Shown: positions 12,068 to 23,736, numbered from the stretch's first letter. The stretch: DNA of 64,000 bases from Sporobolomyces roseus (GCA_016617785.1 JADILM010000009.1:1054001-1118000), one strand, 5' to 3'. Numbers and translations: made by a program. The notes: generated by a model not told the origin, from the letters alone.

Positions 12068-13056
12068 CTATAGTGGCTCCGAGAAACGGGAACGAACGGT
12101 CCAAGAATGCATCAGAGCGAGAACGTCATTCGTGCTGAACAGCTTCGTCAATCCGCTGTCACCGATCACCTAGAGGTCAGACAGTATCAGGAAAGTGTTG
12201 AACTAACGAGAGAGTGAGAGAGAACCAACAGGTTGGTTCAATTTGACGAGTTCTAATAGGACTTTCATCGCGTGAAACCTTTTGAACCATTCGATTCGAG
12301 ACACCTCCTCTTTGCGATGTTCGAGTGGGAGGAGATCGGTCTTGAGGTCCGCGAAACATTGGTGAAAGTGTAAATAGTCCTCGCGAGAGCCGAGATAAGG
12401 TGCACGTCTATCGACGATTCGAGTGTGAACGTATTCTTCCAAGTCCTTGAGGGAGATCAAAAGCTCTTGATACCAGATCTCTCCTTCAGTCTGTTCGAGA
12501 AGAGAAGACTCAGGTGATATGCGATGAGAGGGGAAAGACAGGTTATAGACGAACCTTGAGAATCGCTCGAACGACTTTGACGTGAGGCAAGAAACTCGGC
12601 TTGATACGTGGAGTAGAGTCGGCGAAGCTCGTGCGTTCAGTCATCTGGATTCGAGCGCAAAAAACGTGAGCACCTTTTATCGCTTTTTCGGATTGGGAAG
12701 AGGCGAATGCTAACCTTCTCTCCCTCACGAGCGCTTTTGAGCATCCCGTCCATGGTCTGAGACACCCATTGTAGGACTGTCTTACTAAGACTCGTGCTCT
12801 TGATCATTTCGAAGTAGTCGTGTTTCCATTTCGACAAAGCAGTTCGATCTCCGCCGTTTGCTTCAGCGGCTTGAACTATGGCGTTCAGCTTTGCTTGTAC
12901 ACGAGTAAGCCGACGCTCTACTGCTGCCTTGTGATCTTCTTCGAGTTCTCGAGTAGCGGCGGACTCAGCTAGATGAAGCGCTTCTTGAGGCGAACCGGTA
13001 AAATCTGGATGGGGATCGTCAAGGAAAGTATAGACTGGACCATCATCGAACGACAT
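12068..13056 (-). CDS. Orphan family member 3 (function unknown)
   Basis: This is an unrecognised protein of 264 residues in four phase-0 exons: 13056-12715, 12644-12555, 12490-12230, 12169-12068. The last intron (60 nt, CTGAC branch, CTAG acceptor) replaces an earlier stop by read-through and adds 33 residues. Exon 1 carries the family Trp at residue 77 (ALSKWKHDYFEMI). Exon 3 contains EWFKRFHAMKVLLELV near its end, at the position of the conserved Trp/Arg-rich segment in the paralogs. A small Lys/Arg-rich frame upstream (about 13.6-13.4 kb, same strand) may be a separate short gene, but I cannot support it. Confidence 0.68.
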
Positions 13057-13688
13057 GGTGTGATTGGAGTATCGAGAATGAGAAACTATAGGGTAGAGAG
13101 AAAGGTGTCGGACCGCGAGGAAAGGTGCGGAGGTTTCGGAGAGGGCGAAGAGGACGGACCGCGAACGCTCATCGATCGATCACGAAATTCTTGTCGAGGA
13201 GTGGGGTTGCTGTGCAGTGTGTCATCGCCTCGAAGTGGAACGTGGGAGGGAGAACGTCGATCGATAGGGAGAAGTTGAGAAAGAAGCGAGAGGAGATTTT
13301 GACCTTGATACCACCGGTCGAAGCAGAGAGAGAGCGTTGGATATGAATTGTACAGGTCGAGCGTTATCTAAGCTGTCTAGGTGCTGCACGAGGAGGTGAG
13401 TCGGATCAACAGTAGAGGAGATGAGGAAGAAGAGAAGGAACGCACATTGAAAGACAAAGCCTAAGATCCTGAGAGCTACGTAGCTCTTGTTAATTCTGTC
13501 TAGCTCGTACTTGTCCAAGCAGGGAAGGTGTGAGAGGTAGAGGAGCAAGAAATTCACCGCTTCCGCTCTTGTCCTCCTACGTTTCACTGCTTCTGCTTAG
13601 CGATTCCTTGATATCACCAGAAGGCTAGCAAGAACATCAGTATCGCATACTATGCTATCTCGGCAGCTCAAACGGTGTGCTCAAGGCT

Positions 13689-14350
13689 CTCTCGATCTTG
13701 GCTCAACCAGCTCTCTTTCTCCTCGAAGCCCTCGCTCTGGCTACTCAATTCTGCTCTGGATACACAGCTGCATACTCAATATCAACCTACAAGCTGTCGT
13801 AAGTATGCTCAAGTGAGTTTTCGCTCTTCTTCTTCCCCCATCTCGATTTTGAATTGCTGAGCTAATTCGCTCTCTCGCAAGGTACTTCTGGCTTCTCAGA
13901 ACGCCGCTATAGCTTCTTTAAGCTGCTCTACTATTCCCTCACTCTATCTCCGAGTCTCCCTTGCTAGGTTCTGAGGGAAAGCGAACGTTGAGAGGGAGGA
14001 AAGGCTGGGCTGCGGAGAGGGAGTCAAGCGTGTAGTGAGCAAGGCAGTAAATCGGAGAGCTCAGACTCACGTCACTGAGGGAGAGGAGAGAATGGGAAAG
14101 GTACGTTTGTCGACATGAAGTTCTCTCTCGAAAGGTTTCTTCTAGTTTCGCTAACTTGACACTCTCCCTCGAATAGCTTCAGACTCAAGCCTTTCTAGAT
14201 CACGCTTCTGCGATACACAAAACGCTAGATGTACTCGACCTAACTCAACAGTCAGGTTCTGCTTCGAAATCGGAAAGACAGCGACCTCAAGCTCTTCGAA
14301 CGATCCAGTTCTCCGCTCGCTTCGGATCTACCACGACGCTGCTTCGCTCA
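13689..14350 (+). repeat. Diverged duplicated segment, copy A
   Basis: This segment matches 47204-46560 on the opposite strand over about 650 bp. Shared stretches include CCATCTCGA, TTGAATTG and GAGCTAAT inside an intron-like stretch that ends CTCTCGCAAG|GTAC, then CAAGCGTGTAG, AGAGCTCAGACTC and AAGGTACGTTT, and finally GACGCTGCTTCGCT. Copy A sits just upstream of orphan 4, and copy B just upstream of orphan 5. The match spans intron-like boundaries, so the ancestral unit may have included a small spliced gene. In copy A the likely start codon reads ATC instead of ATG, and in-frame stops are present. A possible two-exon frame from ATG 14092 (MGK, then a frame rich in Gln and Ser) is not conserved as protein. 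Confidence 0.75.
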
Positions 14351-14635
14351 CTATCGATTCGAATCGCGCGTCAACGCGTCAACATCAGAAGCCGGAGATG
14401 CGAAACGAGGGTTCGACACGATCCCTTTTCCATTTTCCCCTCTAAACCCGTCGCACCTTCGATTCGGTCGAGACCACCTAACTCCTGCCCTAAAGCCGTC
14501 GCACCTCTCTCCCGCTCCACGGCTCTTGGCTATACAAATCGATCGTTCCCTTCTCCCGGCCACCAACCTCTTTCTCGCTTTTTTTTGTGACTCATCTCCT
14601 TCATCCACACCTTTCGCCAGCGGAAACAGCCACTC

Positions 14636-15800
14636 ATGACCGATCAACGTCCACTCTCCACCGCTACAGGCTTTAGCGTAGCGACGACTCTAGTTCCGGA
14701 GCCCCACTCCAACTTGTCTCCAGCACAGCGAATCGCAGGATGCCAGGCGAGTCAGGACGTCGGGGCCGCTGCAAACATCGCAATTTTCAAGACACACCTG
14801 AATGCGTTTGTTCAGAGTACCAACGCCCAAGTCAGCGGGTCGGAGCCCATCGACGTTGAGATTGTCGAGATTTGGAAGCAACACTACTCAATAGATTGAA
14901 AGGAGCTTACAACTTCTACTTTTACCACGAGACAAGTTTTAGCCACATCGACTTTATAATCAAGAGCATGAAGACAACCTACACTGGCAGGAGCCGACGC
15001 ATCGGCAACGGAAAGAAACACCCATTCGTACATCCTCTTCCTTTGGTGTCGCTAGTCGAGGTTCGTGCTAATTCGCGCGAACGACAGATATTGGAGACCA
15101 ACGGCGTACGCCGTATTAACAAGCGCTACTCGGTAGACGCTGTCATCAAGGACATGTACGGATTCGGAGGGCTCAGAGTCAGTTTCGTCGCTTTCTCTCG
15201 CGATCTATGCATGCTAATGACTCGCTCGGCATGCTTACAGTCAATCAGCGATATCCATCGCTTTGATCTCGAATTTCTCTCTGAATTGTACTGGCGTGAC
15301 ATGTACCAGCGTCGTAACAGCCCAATTCTTCGAGTAAAAGCCGAAGCCGCATTGAGCAAGATCGTCAATTTTCTCTACAATCACGATGGGGGTTGGTATT
15401 TGGAGGATCGTAACAATTACGATAAAATCTGGGATCGATTGGACCAAATGTACAGGAATCGAGTCAATGTAAGGATTTCAGGTTTCCCTCGAAACGATTT
15501 CTTCGCTGACCAGGTCGACCTCATTTAGATGTTTGACGGCGAAGGACATACACGACCCGAGTACAAACGTGCTCAGTTCATAGAGGACTTGCATTTCGAA
15601 GTAAGGTTATCCTATATCATTGAGCGTTGCAGTCACTGATCAGCTGCCGGCCCCTCTCGCAGCCGAGACCCTCTGAAGAGGTAGCTGGATCGTCGCAAGC
15701 TCAACGCTCCCTCGACCATCGTCGCATCACGAGCAGGTACGCTTCGATCGCTCGAGTACCCACTCACGGCCCTGCAAGACACGGAGGAGTTCACTTTTGA
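14636..15800 (+). CDS. Orphan family member 4, with an apparent one-base frameshift
   Basis: This member of the orphan family has five exons in the family plan. Exon 1 starts at ATG 14636 and carries the Trp at residue 80 (VEIVEIWKQHYS). It then meets a stop at 14897, while the family sequence continues in another frame (RLKGAYNFYFYHE) directly afterwards. One extra base near 14890 would restore the spacing W-K-x7-L-K-G seen in orphan 5. Exons 2-5 (ILETNGVRR..., SISDIHRF..., MFDGEGHTR..., PRPSEEVAG...) follow with phase-0 introns and end at TGA 15798-15800. Exon 3 contains DGGWYLEDRNNYDKIWDRL, close to orphan 5. It is either a recent pseudogene or a base missing from the assembly; no splice solution restores the frame without removing the conserved Trp. 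Confidence 0.7.
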
Positions 15801-16133
15801 TTGGTTTTTCTTTTCACCTCTGTCTTCTCTCCAAACGCTCCATTCCCCTTGAAGCTCTCCGGCGCTCTCCGTCGCTCTCGTTGTCCGTATCTTCCTTCCG
15901 TTAGTTCGTAGCGTTGTTTCAGGTCTCCTCTCGCAAAAATGCCACTTTTGTTTCTCGGTCCCAAGAGAATAGGCAGTGTTGCGATACGTTGCTGACAGAA
16001 AGTGGGTACTAAGGAGAAGTGAAGAGAATGCTAAAACGGATAGACACGAGAACCGACAAAAAACGATAAGGGACGATGAGACGGCGAACATCGATAGAAA
16101 GAGGAATAAGGTGCAAAGGGGGTATAATGATGT
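15801..16133. other. Intergenic
   Basis: This stretch lies between the 3' end of orphan 4 and the convergent 3' end of the RhoGAP gene. It is pyrimidine-rich and has no supported gene. Confidence 0.6.
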
Positions 16134-19100
16134 TTAAGCTCCATCAGAGGGAGGGGCAGGGAGGGAACGTTCGAAGAGAGTATCGGCGTGATCGCAAAGG
16201 ATTTCGACGATTTTCGCTTTCGGACCCATGTCAGACCATTCTCGAGCTGCGACGGCAGAGCGGAGGACAGTGGCTAGCAATATCGAGTTGAGAGTGAGCT
16301 TGGAGCTCGCGAGAGGAGACGAGATTGAGAGAACTTACGACCAAAGACGACACCGAGATTAGCAGAAGTCATTTTGTTCTCAGTGCTTTCGAGTTGAACG
16401 CTGTAATAGGCCATCGTTCAGATGATGATCTCGGAAGAGAAAAGGCCAAAAGATGCTCACCGATGTAGATGCTGGAATAACACTCGAGCGGTTTGAAAGT
16501 GAACAGAGGGAAGTTTGTACAATGCTTTCTCGAGTGAAGCCAGCCGACCTTCGAGATCTTGTAGCTCTGCGATGTGATCGAGGAGTCAGTCACAGTATCT
16601 CGGCTTCGGAGTGTGAGACCTTTGCTTACCAGCAGCAGCAACGAATTCTTCATGAAGATCGTGAGTGAAGAGTGGATTCGGTAACGACCTGAAGTAGTTC
16701 TTCATACAACTCGTGACGGCAGCGAGATCGTTGAATTTGTCTCGATCTTGCAAGTCGAAATCTTGTCGACTCTCGAAATGTTGCGTGATGAGTTTCGTTT
16801 GACCCATTCCTCCCGTTTTCCGGTAGATTCCTTCGTAGGCCATGCCTGAGGAGTTGGGAGTTCAAAGTGTCAGCAACTATTTGACTGACACTGGGCGAAG
16901 AGGGGAACGTACCGTGAGCTTCGACAGCTTCGATACATTTCGTGACGACGACGGGAACATCTCGACTCTCCGATTTCGCTTGAACGATCTGCGAATACGA
17001 AGAGAATCAGTCACGTGGGGTCATCAGCAGATGAAGAGTGGCAGCTTACGAGATCACCTCCAAAAATGGGAGGACCAGAAGGAGTGAAATTGAGAGTATC
17101 ATCTTGATTCGAAGGAGCGGTCGATCCACTCGCTTGACACCCACCTTGCAAGTATCCAGCACATTTCGCATGAGCGTAAGATCCGCAGACTATCGAAATA
17201 GACGAGCGAGGATCAGTCGAAGGTACGAGAGCTGAGGGAGGCAATTAGTAAAACTCACGACCACATCTCACTTCGTTCAAACCCCACATCTTGTCACCGC
17301 AATAGTCGCATCGTACCGGTCGAAGGATACTGACAGGTTGAAATCCATGTTGTCTCGAGTTTTGATCGATCGAACCTTGTCTCGCGACAGTCGGTGATTT
17401 CGCAGTAGGAATTGTTGGAGGAGCCATAGTTTTCGTCGTTTCACTCTTTCCCTTTCCCCATTTGAACTTGTTCCGTGTCGAAGCTTCGACTGCTTCAGGT
17501 TTGGCAAACCTGAAAGAATCTCCTAGTTCAGAAGGAGAACCGATAACTCGAGCAGTTGCGAGAGGTGAACGACCAGCGTTGATACCTCCTCCAGCTGAAG
17601 TCGTAGAGAGTAGACTTGCACTACTTGGCGAATGAGCGTGACCAGGAGAACGACCGTTCGTGGTCGGAGTCGGAGAGGCGAGCATTCGAAGTTTACTCGT
17701 TTGACCTTGTAGGGTGTCGTACTGTCTAGTCGCTTCCGAATGCTTCTCGTTCAGGTCGGCATTGCGAAGTTGTAGAGCTGCGTTTTCTCCGAGTAGGTCG
17801 TCGCGAGCTAATCGGAGTTCGGCGAGTTCTCGTAGCAAGTCGTCCTTTTGTGAAACTAATCCGTTGATCTCATCTCGGTGAACATCCTTGACTGCTTCGA
17901 GACGTGCATTGAGGGCTTCAGCGAGTTCGTCGTGAGAGGTGTGAGTCGAGGTTGGTCGATCCGAAGTTGACGAAACCGAACTGTTGACGAATCCGAAAGT
18001 AGATCAGCTCAACACTGACGAGAGACGAGTCGAAAGAGATGTTGCGACGTACTCATCTTTTCCCAAAGCGGCCAACTCAGCGACCTGCGCCGTTGACAAC
18101 GCTACCTCTGCTCTCAACTGACTCAAATGTTTCTCCATCCCAACGACACTATTCCTCAAATCCTTCGACTGCCTCTTCAACGACTCTTGTTGTTTCTGTT
18201 CCTGATCGACTTGGGCCAACCTCTTCGCCTGTTCGAGGAATTTAGTTCGTAAAGCTTTCATCTCTTGTTCCGCTTCTCTTCTTGCGGCAACTTCTTTATC
18301 GTACTCTTCTCGAGCCATACTGAACCCTTCGAATGCTGATCGAGATGCTCTCTACGTCATCATTTCGAACAATCTACATCAGTTTCTGCGAAAGGAAGGT
18401 GGTGTAGAGACGAGAAGATGAAAACGTACTCGGAAAGCGTTGTATTTACTTTGTAAATCACTCATTTCCTTCTTGGTACCTTCCAACTCACCCAACAACA
18501 TCTCGACCAGTTCAACATCCAATCCACTCTGTACGCCCAACCCTTCCGATTCCCTCTTCGCCAATTGAATCGACTCTCTGACTTTCCTCGCAACCTCACT
18601 TTTCGCAGGATCTTGATCCCCTAAATCATCTTCTCCTTCTTCATCCGAAGAATCTCTATCATCTCTCCTCACCCCTCCTCCCGAACCGTGTCGCCTAGGT
18701 GTTCTCGAAGAAGAAGAATGATCTAAATGTTCTTGTTCTTCTTCTTCCCCAATCATTCCCTCTGCGACGATCGAAGGTAAAGCTTTTTGATGATCGAGCG
18801 AGTTCTTGGGTGAATTGGGAGTAGATCCAATCCCGTTCAGGAAGAGTAGAGAGTCGGGATCGTAGAATGACATTGAACCGTGAAGGTTTTGACCAGAGTC
18901 TGCAGAAGGAGGGAAAGAAGTTTGTTGTGGTGGAGGTGCTGGAGGTGGTGGAGGCTCGGTAGGAGGTGGAAGAGTCGGAGTGTAAGTCGTTGGAGGGGTT
19001 CGACTGAGTTGGGTGGAAGAAGAAGCAGTTTCATCGATTGAAGCTGATCTTGAAGCATTCGCATTCGATTCCTCGCTGACTGATGGTCGTCCGTAGAATC

Positions 19101-20799
19101 CAGATCGTCGATTTGCGGATTTATCGACGCCAGAAGGAGCGGATAATGAACCCTGTCGAGAGGTATCGAGAGGTAATTTCGGACTCAGAGAACCATCTCC
19201 TCCGTACTGTCGAGTTCGGAAGGCGTCTTGAGGTGGTTCAGGTGAGGTCGAACCAACTCCTCGTGGATCGTTGAAGTAAGATTGTTCTCCTGATGGTCTT
19301 CGACTGTTTGATGCCGAATGCTCTCTCAGCGAATTGAGACTCGGTTGACCAATCGGTCGATGCTGGTGAGAGGAGGATTGAAGGTCGGAGGAATCGTGAG
19401 GGTGATTCGAAGAGAGGGAAGAAGGAGTTCGAGAGTGAATTGTCGGGGTGATGGAACGGGCAGAAGCGAGAGTGTTGAGAGATTGAGCGGAACCAGAAGG
19501 AGGTAAATCGATTGATGGACTATGTCGAGGTGCATCTCCTGGAGTCGTCTTGATTCGTCGATGAGAGGAAGAAGGATCGGTCGTTCCGTTTGCGAAGAGA
19601 CCGTTCATGGGGGAAGGAGGGAGAGGTCGAATCGGAATCTGAGATTCGAGGTGGGTAGGGTGAGGTGGTTGAGAGTGTTGGTGGTGGTGAGGAGGAGGAG
19701 GAAGTTGGGGAGTGGAGTCTGTTTGATCGAAATGATTCGAAGTTTGACTATCTTTACTTTTCTCTCTGTCCCTGTCCCTATCCCGGTGTTCCCTCTCTCC
19801 TTTGCTCCGACTACTACTCTTTGAACTGCTCCCTCCAATCGCCGATCCATCTCCACTCTTCTCCTTCCTAGGCCCTCGACTTTTTTTCGCTTCTTGATGT
19901 TTCCGAGTTCTCGCTACTCGTTCGTTGTGACATGACATGCACCAAATTCCTTGAGTAGTCTTTGCAAAGATCAACTCTTCAATCTTGTTCGAACAGGATC
20001 GACATCGAAAACATTCGGCGTGGTAAGATTCATCTCCTGTGAGCACTTGGGACCTCCCTATCAGCTCATTTCGAACAGATAGTAGCAGATCAAGTGCGAA
20101 CCTGTGACTATCGCTTCGTTGTGAATAGGTTTCGTACACACGCTGCAAATGTAAGAACAGTTTTCACAAACTGGACTACCATCCGACAACAGCAGTAGAT
20201 TTGTATCGTGGTCGACTAGGTTTTGACACTTTGCACACCGACTGAAATCCTCACACTCTGTCAGTGTCTTTCTCAGTGAGAGAATCTGACGAGAGAGAGA
20301 TAGGAACTCACAAGCTGTATAAATCGGAAGTTTGCGAAACAATCAAACAAGAGACGTCAGTATCCCCTTCTTTCCTCACTCACACTCATCCGGGAAAGCT
20401 CACCAATCAACACTGTGCGTTCTCGAATCATCAGCTAACTTGGACGAGCTGAAAAACGAGTGAGATTAATAAAACGTACTGAAACAAACATTTCCCGAAA
20501 CTGACCACCGTATTATCCCTAGTCTCTTCCAATCCTTGCTTACAAGCTAATCTGCCCCCATTCTGATCAGCGACAATTCCCGGATCATTCCAAAAGAGAG
20601 GGAGTAAGAGAGAAAAGAGACAAAAAAACGTACCATTACAAACTATTGGTTCATTCCCATTCTCACCACCTCCTACTAGACCTGGTGATGAAGGAGAAGA
20701 AATCGAATCGATGTGGGTGTGAGAGATCGAAGGAGATGGGTTAGAGTCGAGGGTAGATTGATAGCCTGTTGGAAGAGATGAAGGAGGGGGAGGATCCAT
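16134..20799 (-). CDS. Rho GTPase-activating protein with two LIM domains and a C1-like domain (RGA1-type)
   Basis: Fourteen exons encode 1250 residues: 20799-20634, 20546-20480, 20412-20404, 20314-20312, 20241-20102, 20036-18430, 18351-18053, 17980-17259, 17189-17050, 16988-16913, 16845-16630, 16566-16461, 16400-16339, 16273-16134. Two LIM domains (about 53-160) are followed by a long Ser/Pro/His-rich region and coiled coil (about 610-780). Next is a C1-like zinc motif (HGFQPVSILRPVRCDYCGDK onward, about 975-1030) and a RhoGAP domain (about 1050-1245) with the arginine finger in YEGIYRKTGG and the NLGVVFGPTV segment. This is the fungal RGA1/RGA2 class, which switches off Cdc42/Rho at polarity sites. 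Exons 3 and 4 are only 9 and 3 nt and supply the LIM1 ligands HVDCF. All joins keep frame through to the stop. Confidence 0.92.
20312..20314 (-). other. 3-nt microexon of the RhoGAP gene
   Basis: CTT lies between ATACAG and GTGAGT. It completes the Cys codon (TG+C) and begins the Phe codon (TT+T), giving C-F-R-C-A-K-C. The flanking introns are 89 and 70 nt, and each has a CTGAC branch site. Confidence 0.82.
20404..20412 (-). other. 9-nt microexon of the RhoGAP gene
   Basis: TGTTGATTG lies between a CACAG acceptor and a GTGAGC donor. With the flanking exons it encodes the H-V-D and the start of the Cys codon of the first LIM domain. Without it the LIM pattern H-x2-C-x2-C cannot be formed. Confidence 0.85.
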
Positions 20800-21574
20800 T
20801 CTTCTTCTTCGGCGGGGAACGGGAGCCTTATCTTTCCTCTCGAAGTTCAGTAGAAGTCTAGTCTAGGGGATGCTGGTGATTGGATTAGAAGGAGAGAGAG
20901 GTGAGGATGAATGGGGGACGCGATGAAATAAGTCCTCGTGTTTCCTCTCTTGTACGACCCTCTCTTCTAATTCGAGCTCCTGGTATCTACCCGAATACGC
21001 ACTAGCTGCTTTGGATCCGAATGAAGGTGTACGCGTAGGCTGAGGAACGCGAGACAACGAGGTACCGAAGATTAAGATGAAGGTATGCGTTGGTTCCTTT
21101 CGAACCCGACTATCTGTGCGCTTTGAACCGGAAACCGTCGCTTGCTGTCTATCTGCGAGTACTTGAGTAGTGTTTAGGTGTCGGGGTAAAGTCAAGTGGT
21201 GAGGGAGATGTGTTCCTTCGGATTTACCGCGAGAACGATTTCTTTTGTGTTCATTTTGTGAATCTTTCGCAATTGAGACAAATAAATCGTTGGAAGTAAT
21301 TCAGTTCGTCTCGAAGAAGTACGTGCAAGCGAGAGAAAGCATTTCAGAAAACGCAGAAAACGACAGAGTTGTGAGAGGGCGTTATATGGAGTAAAGAGAG
21401 GGTTGAAAGGAGTTGTACAAACAAACAGATAGTATCAACAACGACGAGAGGGATCACACACAAACAGAAGAGAACTAGGCGAGGGAATAACGAGAGAGAG
21501 ATGAAGCAGAGAAAATATCGAAATGGTGATTTTGTGGGTTTCTTTGAGAGGACGACCAGCGACGAGAGAAGAAT
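20800..21574. other. Intergenic: RhoGAP promoter and bZIP 3' flank
   Basis: These 775 bp hold no gene I can support. A 110-codon bottom-strand frame at 20863-21195 has a random composition and no splice partner. Confidence 0.6.
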
Positions 21575-23416
21575 CTAGTATTGAGAACCAGGCGAAGAGT
21601 CGATAATGGAACTTGGTGAAATCTTTGCGTCTTCTGCCATTGCCGATTTCAAAGCTTGACGAGCAGCTTCTTGACAAGTAGCTTTCAACTTCATCCTAAA
21701 CAAAAGTCCAACCCCCAACAAAAACGGAATTGATCAGCCACTTCATTCGACACCAACTCAGAGAGAGAGAGAGAGGTGTACTTACTCTGAACAAAGACCA
21801 TCTAAATCGAATTCGTATTTCTCCCCCTCGTTCAACCCATAAGGACAATTCGCTTGACCAATGAATTCAACCTTCTTCTTCCCCTCTGTACTAGGGAATG
21901 GTAATTCCTTTTGGGGGGAAGGTAAAGGTACGAGTGGTGAAGGAGATTTAATGAATTGTTTAAACTGTTCTTGAGATTGAGGAGAGTGGAGATCGAGACC
22001 TGTAGTGTTGAACAATGCGTCGAAATCTGCGAGGGTTGCGAGAGGGGCAGAGGGGAGGGAGAGATCGGCTAATGGGTCTCGGTAGGATGCGAAGAGGTCT
22101 GGAGCGGTTGAGGAGGGTGGAGTTGCGATGGAAGAGGATGAAGCGACCGTCGAGGGGGAGATGGGGGAGTCTGAAGTGAGAGGTGGAGCAGTGAGGGAGT
22201 TGAGGAATAAGTTGTCTGTGAAAGAGCCGGTCGAGAAATCGGGGATCGAGGTTGAAGGGTAAGAGGTTGAATCGTAGGAAGTTTGAGTGGAGGAAGTCGA
22301 GGGGTGTGAAACGGGTAACTCGAAGGAGGAATTGTCGAAGGAGAAGGAAGTGTTTGAAGTGTTGGAATCGTCGAGAGAGAGTGGAGAAGTAGAGGTTGGA
22401 GGTTGGGAAGTTGAAGAAGTGGAAGTTGCTCCTTGGAAAGTGGAGGAAGTGGGCATAGTGGAGGAATTGTTGACATCCTTGTCGTAACTGAACGAGAAAG
22501 CTGATTCAAACACTTTCAATCGTTCATTCTCACTCTTGAGTCTATTGAGCGGTCGAGGGGAGAGAGTGAGTCAAAACGAAGAGCAAGAAGCAGCGAGCGA
22601 GAAGAAAGAGGTGAGACTCACTGTTGGAGTAGTTGTTTCAAAGCAGAGTTTTCAGATTCCGTATCATTCGCACGTTGTTCGAGTGCCCCAACTTTATCCT
22701 CCAAATCCTTGAGGTGTTTCTCTTTGCGTTCCCTGAAGTTCCTCTGCGCTTGTCGGTTTTGCGCTTTCCTCTTCTCACTAGTCTTCTTTCCTCCCCTCTT
22801 TCCATCTTCGTCGTCTTCCGGTGATGCACCTGTGAGAAAGTGGGAGTGTTCACGAGTCAGCGAGAGAGCGCGAGGGACCGGTAAAAGAACTCTCTCAAAA
22901 CTCACTCCTCGTGATGTCTCCATCGATACCATCTGGGTGAGAATGATGAGGTAGAGGAGCAGTAGATTTGCCATGAGAAGATCTCCTATCCTTGATAGCT
23001 TGTGTAGTAGTCGAACCGTTCTTCCTCTTGTCATGCGAAATCGCTTGATGACTCGACAATGACAAGTCACCGCTTCCACCTGTTGATCTCCTCTTTCCAT
23101 TCTGACCATCATTTGACGAAGAGGGAGAAGCACCTGAATCGCTAGTGAGTTCAGGTGAGGAAGGGGATTGTCCTGTTTGTCCTCCTCCTCCGAGTCCTCC
23201 GAATTGAGCGAGTTGAGTACCGTAGACTGATAGATCTGGAGTAGGATATTTTGATTGTGGACCATCTAAGAATGAAGCGAGTGAAGCGAGGTCTATCATT
23301 GGATCGTGTCTAGTCAGTTTGAAAGGTTGAAAGGGGAACAAGAGTGGAGGAGACGAACAATCATCTTGATTCGTGTTTGATAAAAAGTCGGGTGCTTGCC
23401 AATCTAATCCACTCAT
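21575..23416 (-). CDS. YAP1: AP-1-like bZIP transcription factor (YAP1/PAP1 type)
   Basis: Four exons (23416-22906, 22829-22622, 22541-21786, 21695-21575) encode 531 residues. The basic region KRKAQNRQAQRNFRERKEKH has the fungal AP-1 signature (NRxAQRxFR), followed by a leucine zipper that runs across the exon 2/3 join (LKQLLQQLKSENERL). After a Ser/Thr/Pro-rich region comes a C-terminal cysteine domain: ANCPYGLNEG, then DLDGLCSEMKLKATC, close to the LCSE motif of the Yap1 c-CRD that controls Crm1 export and oxidative activation. I see no clear n-CRD between zipper and C-terminus. It is a nuclear regulator of oxidative and drug stress genes by family. Its start faces the SSH4 gene across about 320 bp. 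Confidence 0.9.
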
Positions 23417-23736
23417 CGTGAGTCCGGCAGTGAGCTTGTAGATTCGTGGCTGAGTGAGAGGAAAGGGAGGGAAGGTTTTTCTCTTGCTGCTTCATCAGCA
23501 GATTCTGGAGAGCATATATTCGCAATAAATCGCTTCACGTCTCTCCCACTATTGTGTCGTTCTGATCTCGAGATTCCTTCCGTCCGACTCTAGTGGAGAC
23601 CAAGTGATCGCTCGAAACCTCTTCCGAAATTCAGCGAAATTCAAAGTCAGCCTCGCAGCTCCTCTCTCCTCTCCCTCCTAACTTTCTCACACGACCCTCG
23701 CTACTCCTGAGAACTACTCTCAAGACTACAGGCCTT
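23417..23736. promoter_or_regulatory. Divergent promoter between the bZIP gene and the SSH4-like gene
   Basis: About 320 bp separate the two start codons, so both promoters must lie here. The sequence is CT-rich toward the SSH4 side. I could not identify a specific factor site with confidence. Confidence 0.5.

Noticed and set aside
13222..13587. Bottom-strand Lys/Arg-rich frame upstream of orphan 3
   Set aside because: The first 47 codons look plausible, but the continuation is random and no splice partner was found. It may be a degenerate equivalent of the duplicated upstream unit, but I saw no clear match.
15633..16091. 152-codon bottom-strand frame between orphan 4 and the RhoGAP gene
   Set aside because: It overlaps the last exon of orphan 4 in antisense and has no splice sites or family match.
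20863..21195. 110-codon bottom-strand frame between the RhoGAP and bZIP genes
   Set aside because: Non-biased random composition and no supporting splice sites; probably promoter or UTR.
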